A DNA stretch of 64,000 nt, taken from CAZOEL01 sp964578835 (GTDB lineage: Bacteria; Desulfobacterota; Syntrophobacteria; Syntrophobacterales; Syntrophobacteraceae). The stretch is from the NCBI GenBank assembly GCA_964578835.1, contig CAZOEL010000018.1:24154-88153 (forward strand), read 5' to 3'. The translations under genes and the position numbers were made by a program. Positions 63,883 through 64,000 of the stretch are shown piece by piece. The number at the start of each line of letters is the position of its first letter. The stretch's first letter is position 1. The notes under the pieces were generated by a model that saw only the letters and a program-made list of their open reading frames with translations, ran no database searches and had not been told where the DNA came from.

Positions 63883-64000
63883 GAGATGTTCGAGCGCGCC
63901 TCCGATGTTCCTAAAGTGGAGATCGAAGAGCGAGTATAGAAGTGCGCTGATGAAAATCAGGGCAGGAATTCCCTGAAATGGACCATCACTTTCTTCCGGC

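Noticed and set aside
1..64000. CRISPR arrays, rRNA genes and intact prophage
   Set aside because: No regularly spaced direct repeats, no rRNA-like sequence and no phage structural genes were seen on either strand.

Overview
The window is a moderate-GC chromosomal draft segment containing one 100-N scaffold gap. The gene set suggests an anaerobic Desulfobacterota (deltaproteobacterial, Syntrophobacter-like) genome: an aminotransferase-homoserine dehydrogenase pair, SelB plus a probable UGA-encoded selenoprotein, an aldehyde:ferredoxin oxidoreductase, an ADP-forming acyl-CoA synthetase with CoA-transferases, a methylmalonyl-CoA decarboxylase/acyl-CoA carboxylase subunit, a three-subunit transhydrogenase, and a PEP-CTERM secreted protein. 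The lineage is inferred from gene content only.

Layout. 1-5 kb: hom and an AlaC-like aminotransferase (minus), then selB and two small conserved genes (plus). 5-14.4 kb: secreted proteins on the minus strand (DUF2145 protein, small exported protein, kelch propeller, 1864-residue multidomain protein with a lipase-like domain, PEP-CTERM protein). 14.4-15.6 kb: no recognisable gene. 15.6-21 kb: M20 amidohydrolase, acyl-CoA carboxylase beta subunit, flippase-like membrane protein and two unknowns. 21.5-28.3 kb: a plus-strand acyl-CoA block (CoA-transferase fused to GNAT, ADP-forming acyl-CoA synthetase, second CoA-transferase, NudC-like Nudix). 28.3-30.3 kb: SEC-C/HEAT-like protein between two copies of a hairpin-rich repeat, one nested in long inverted repeats just upstream of a DtxR-type regulator.

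30.8-32.5 kb is the most notable part. tyrA (minus) is preceded by a promoter, a 24-codon leader peptide with six Tyr, one Trp and one Phe codon, and a strong intrinsic terminator, which is the layout of a translational attenuator. Immediately upstream lies a 98-codon gene with an in-frame UGA, a following Cys codon and a bacterial SECIS-like hairpin.

33-38 kb: a lone response regulator faces a minus-strand run of ECF sigma factor, zinc-finger anti-sigma factor, a DisA-N/diadenylate-cyclase-like protein with a variant motif, and a multi-PAS protein. 38.5-44.2 kb: exported protein, alkaline phosphatase, AOR. 44.3-48.9 kb: broken ParDE-type pair, an HTH-antitoxin-like small ORF, a large inverted repeat, a repeat-rich secreted gene crossing the gap, and an IS3 relic. 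48.9-57.2 kb: exonuclease-RecQ-UvrD triple fusion, NarL-type hybrid kinase, MaoC hydratase and a CysRS-like protein with a degenerate zinc site. 57.6-63.9 kb: SLC13-type transporter, UppP, and the pntAA-pntAB-pntB operon.
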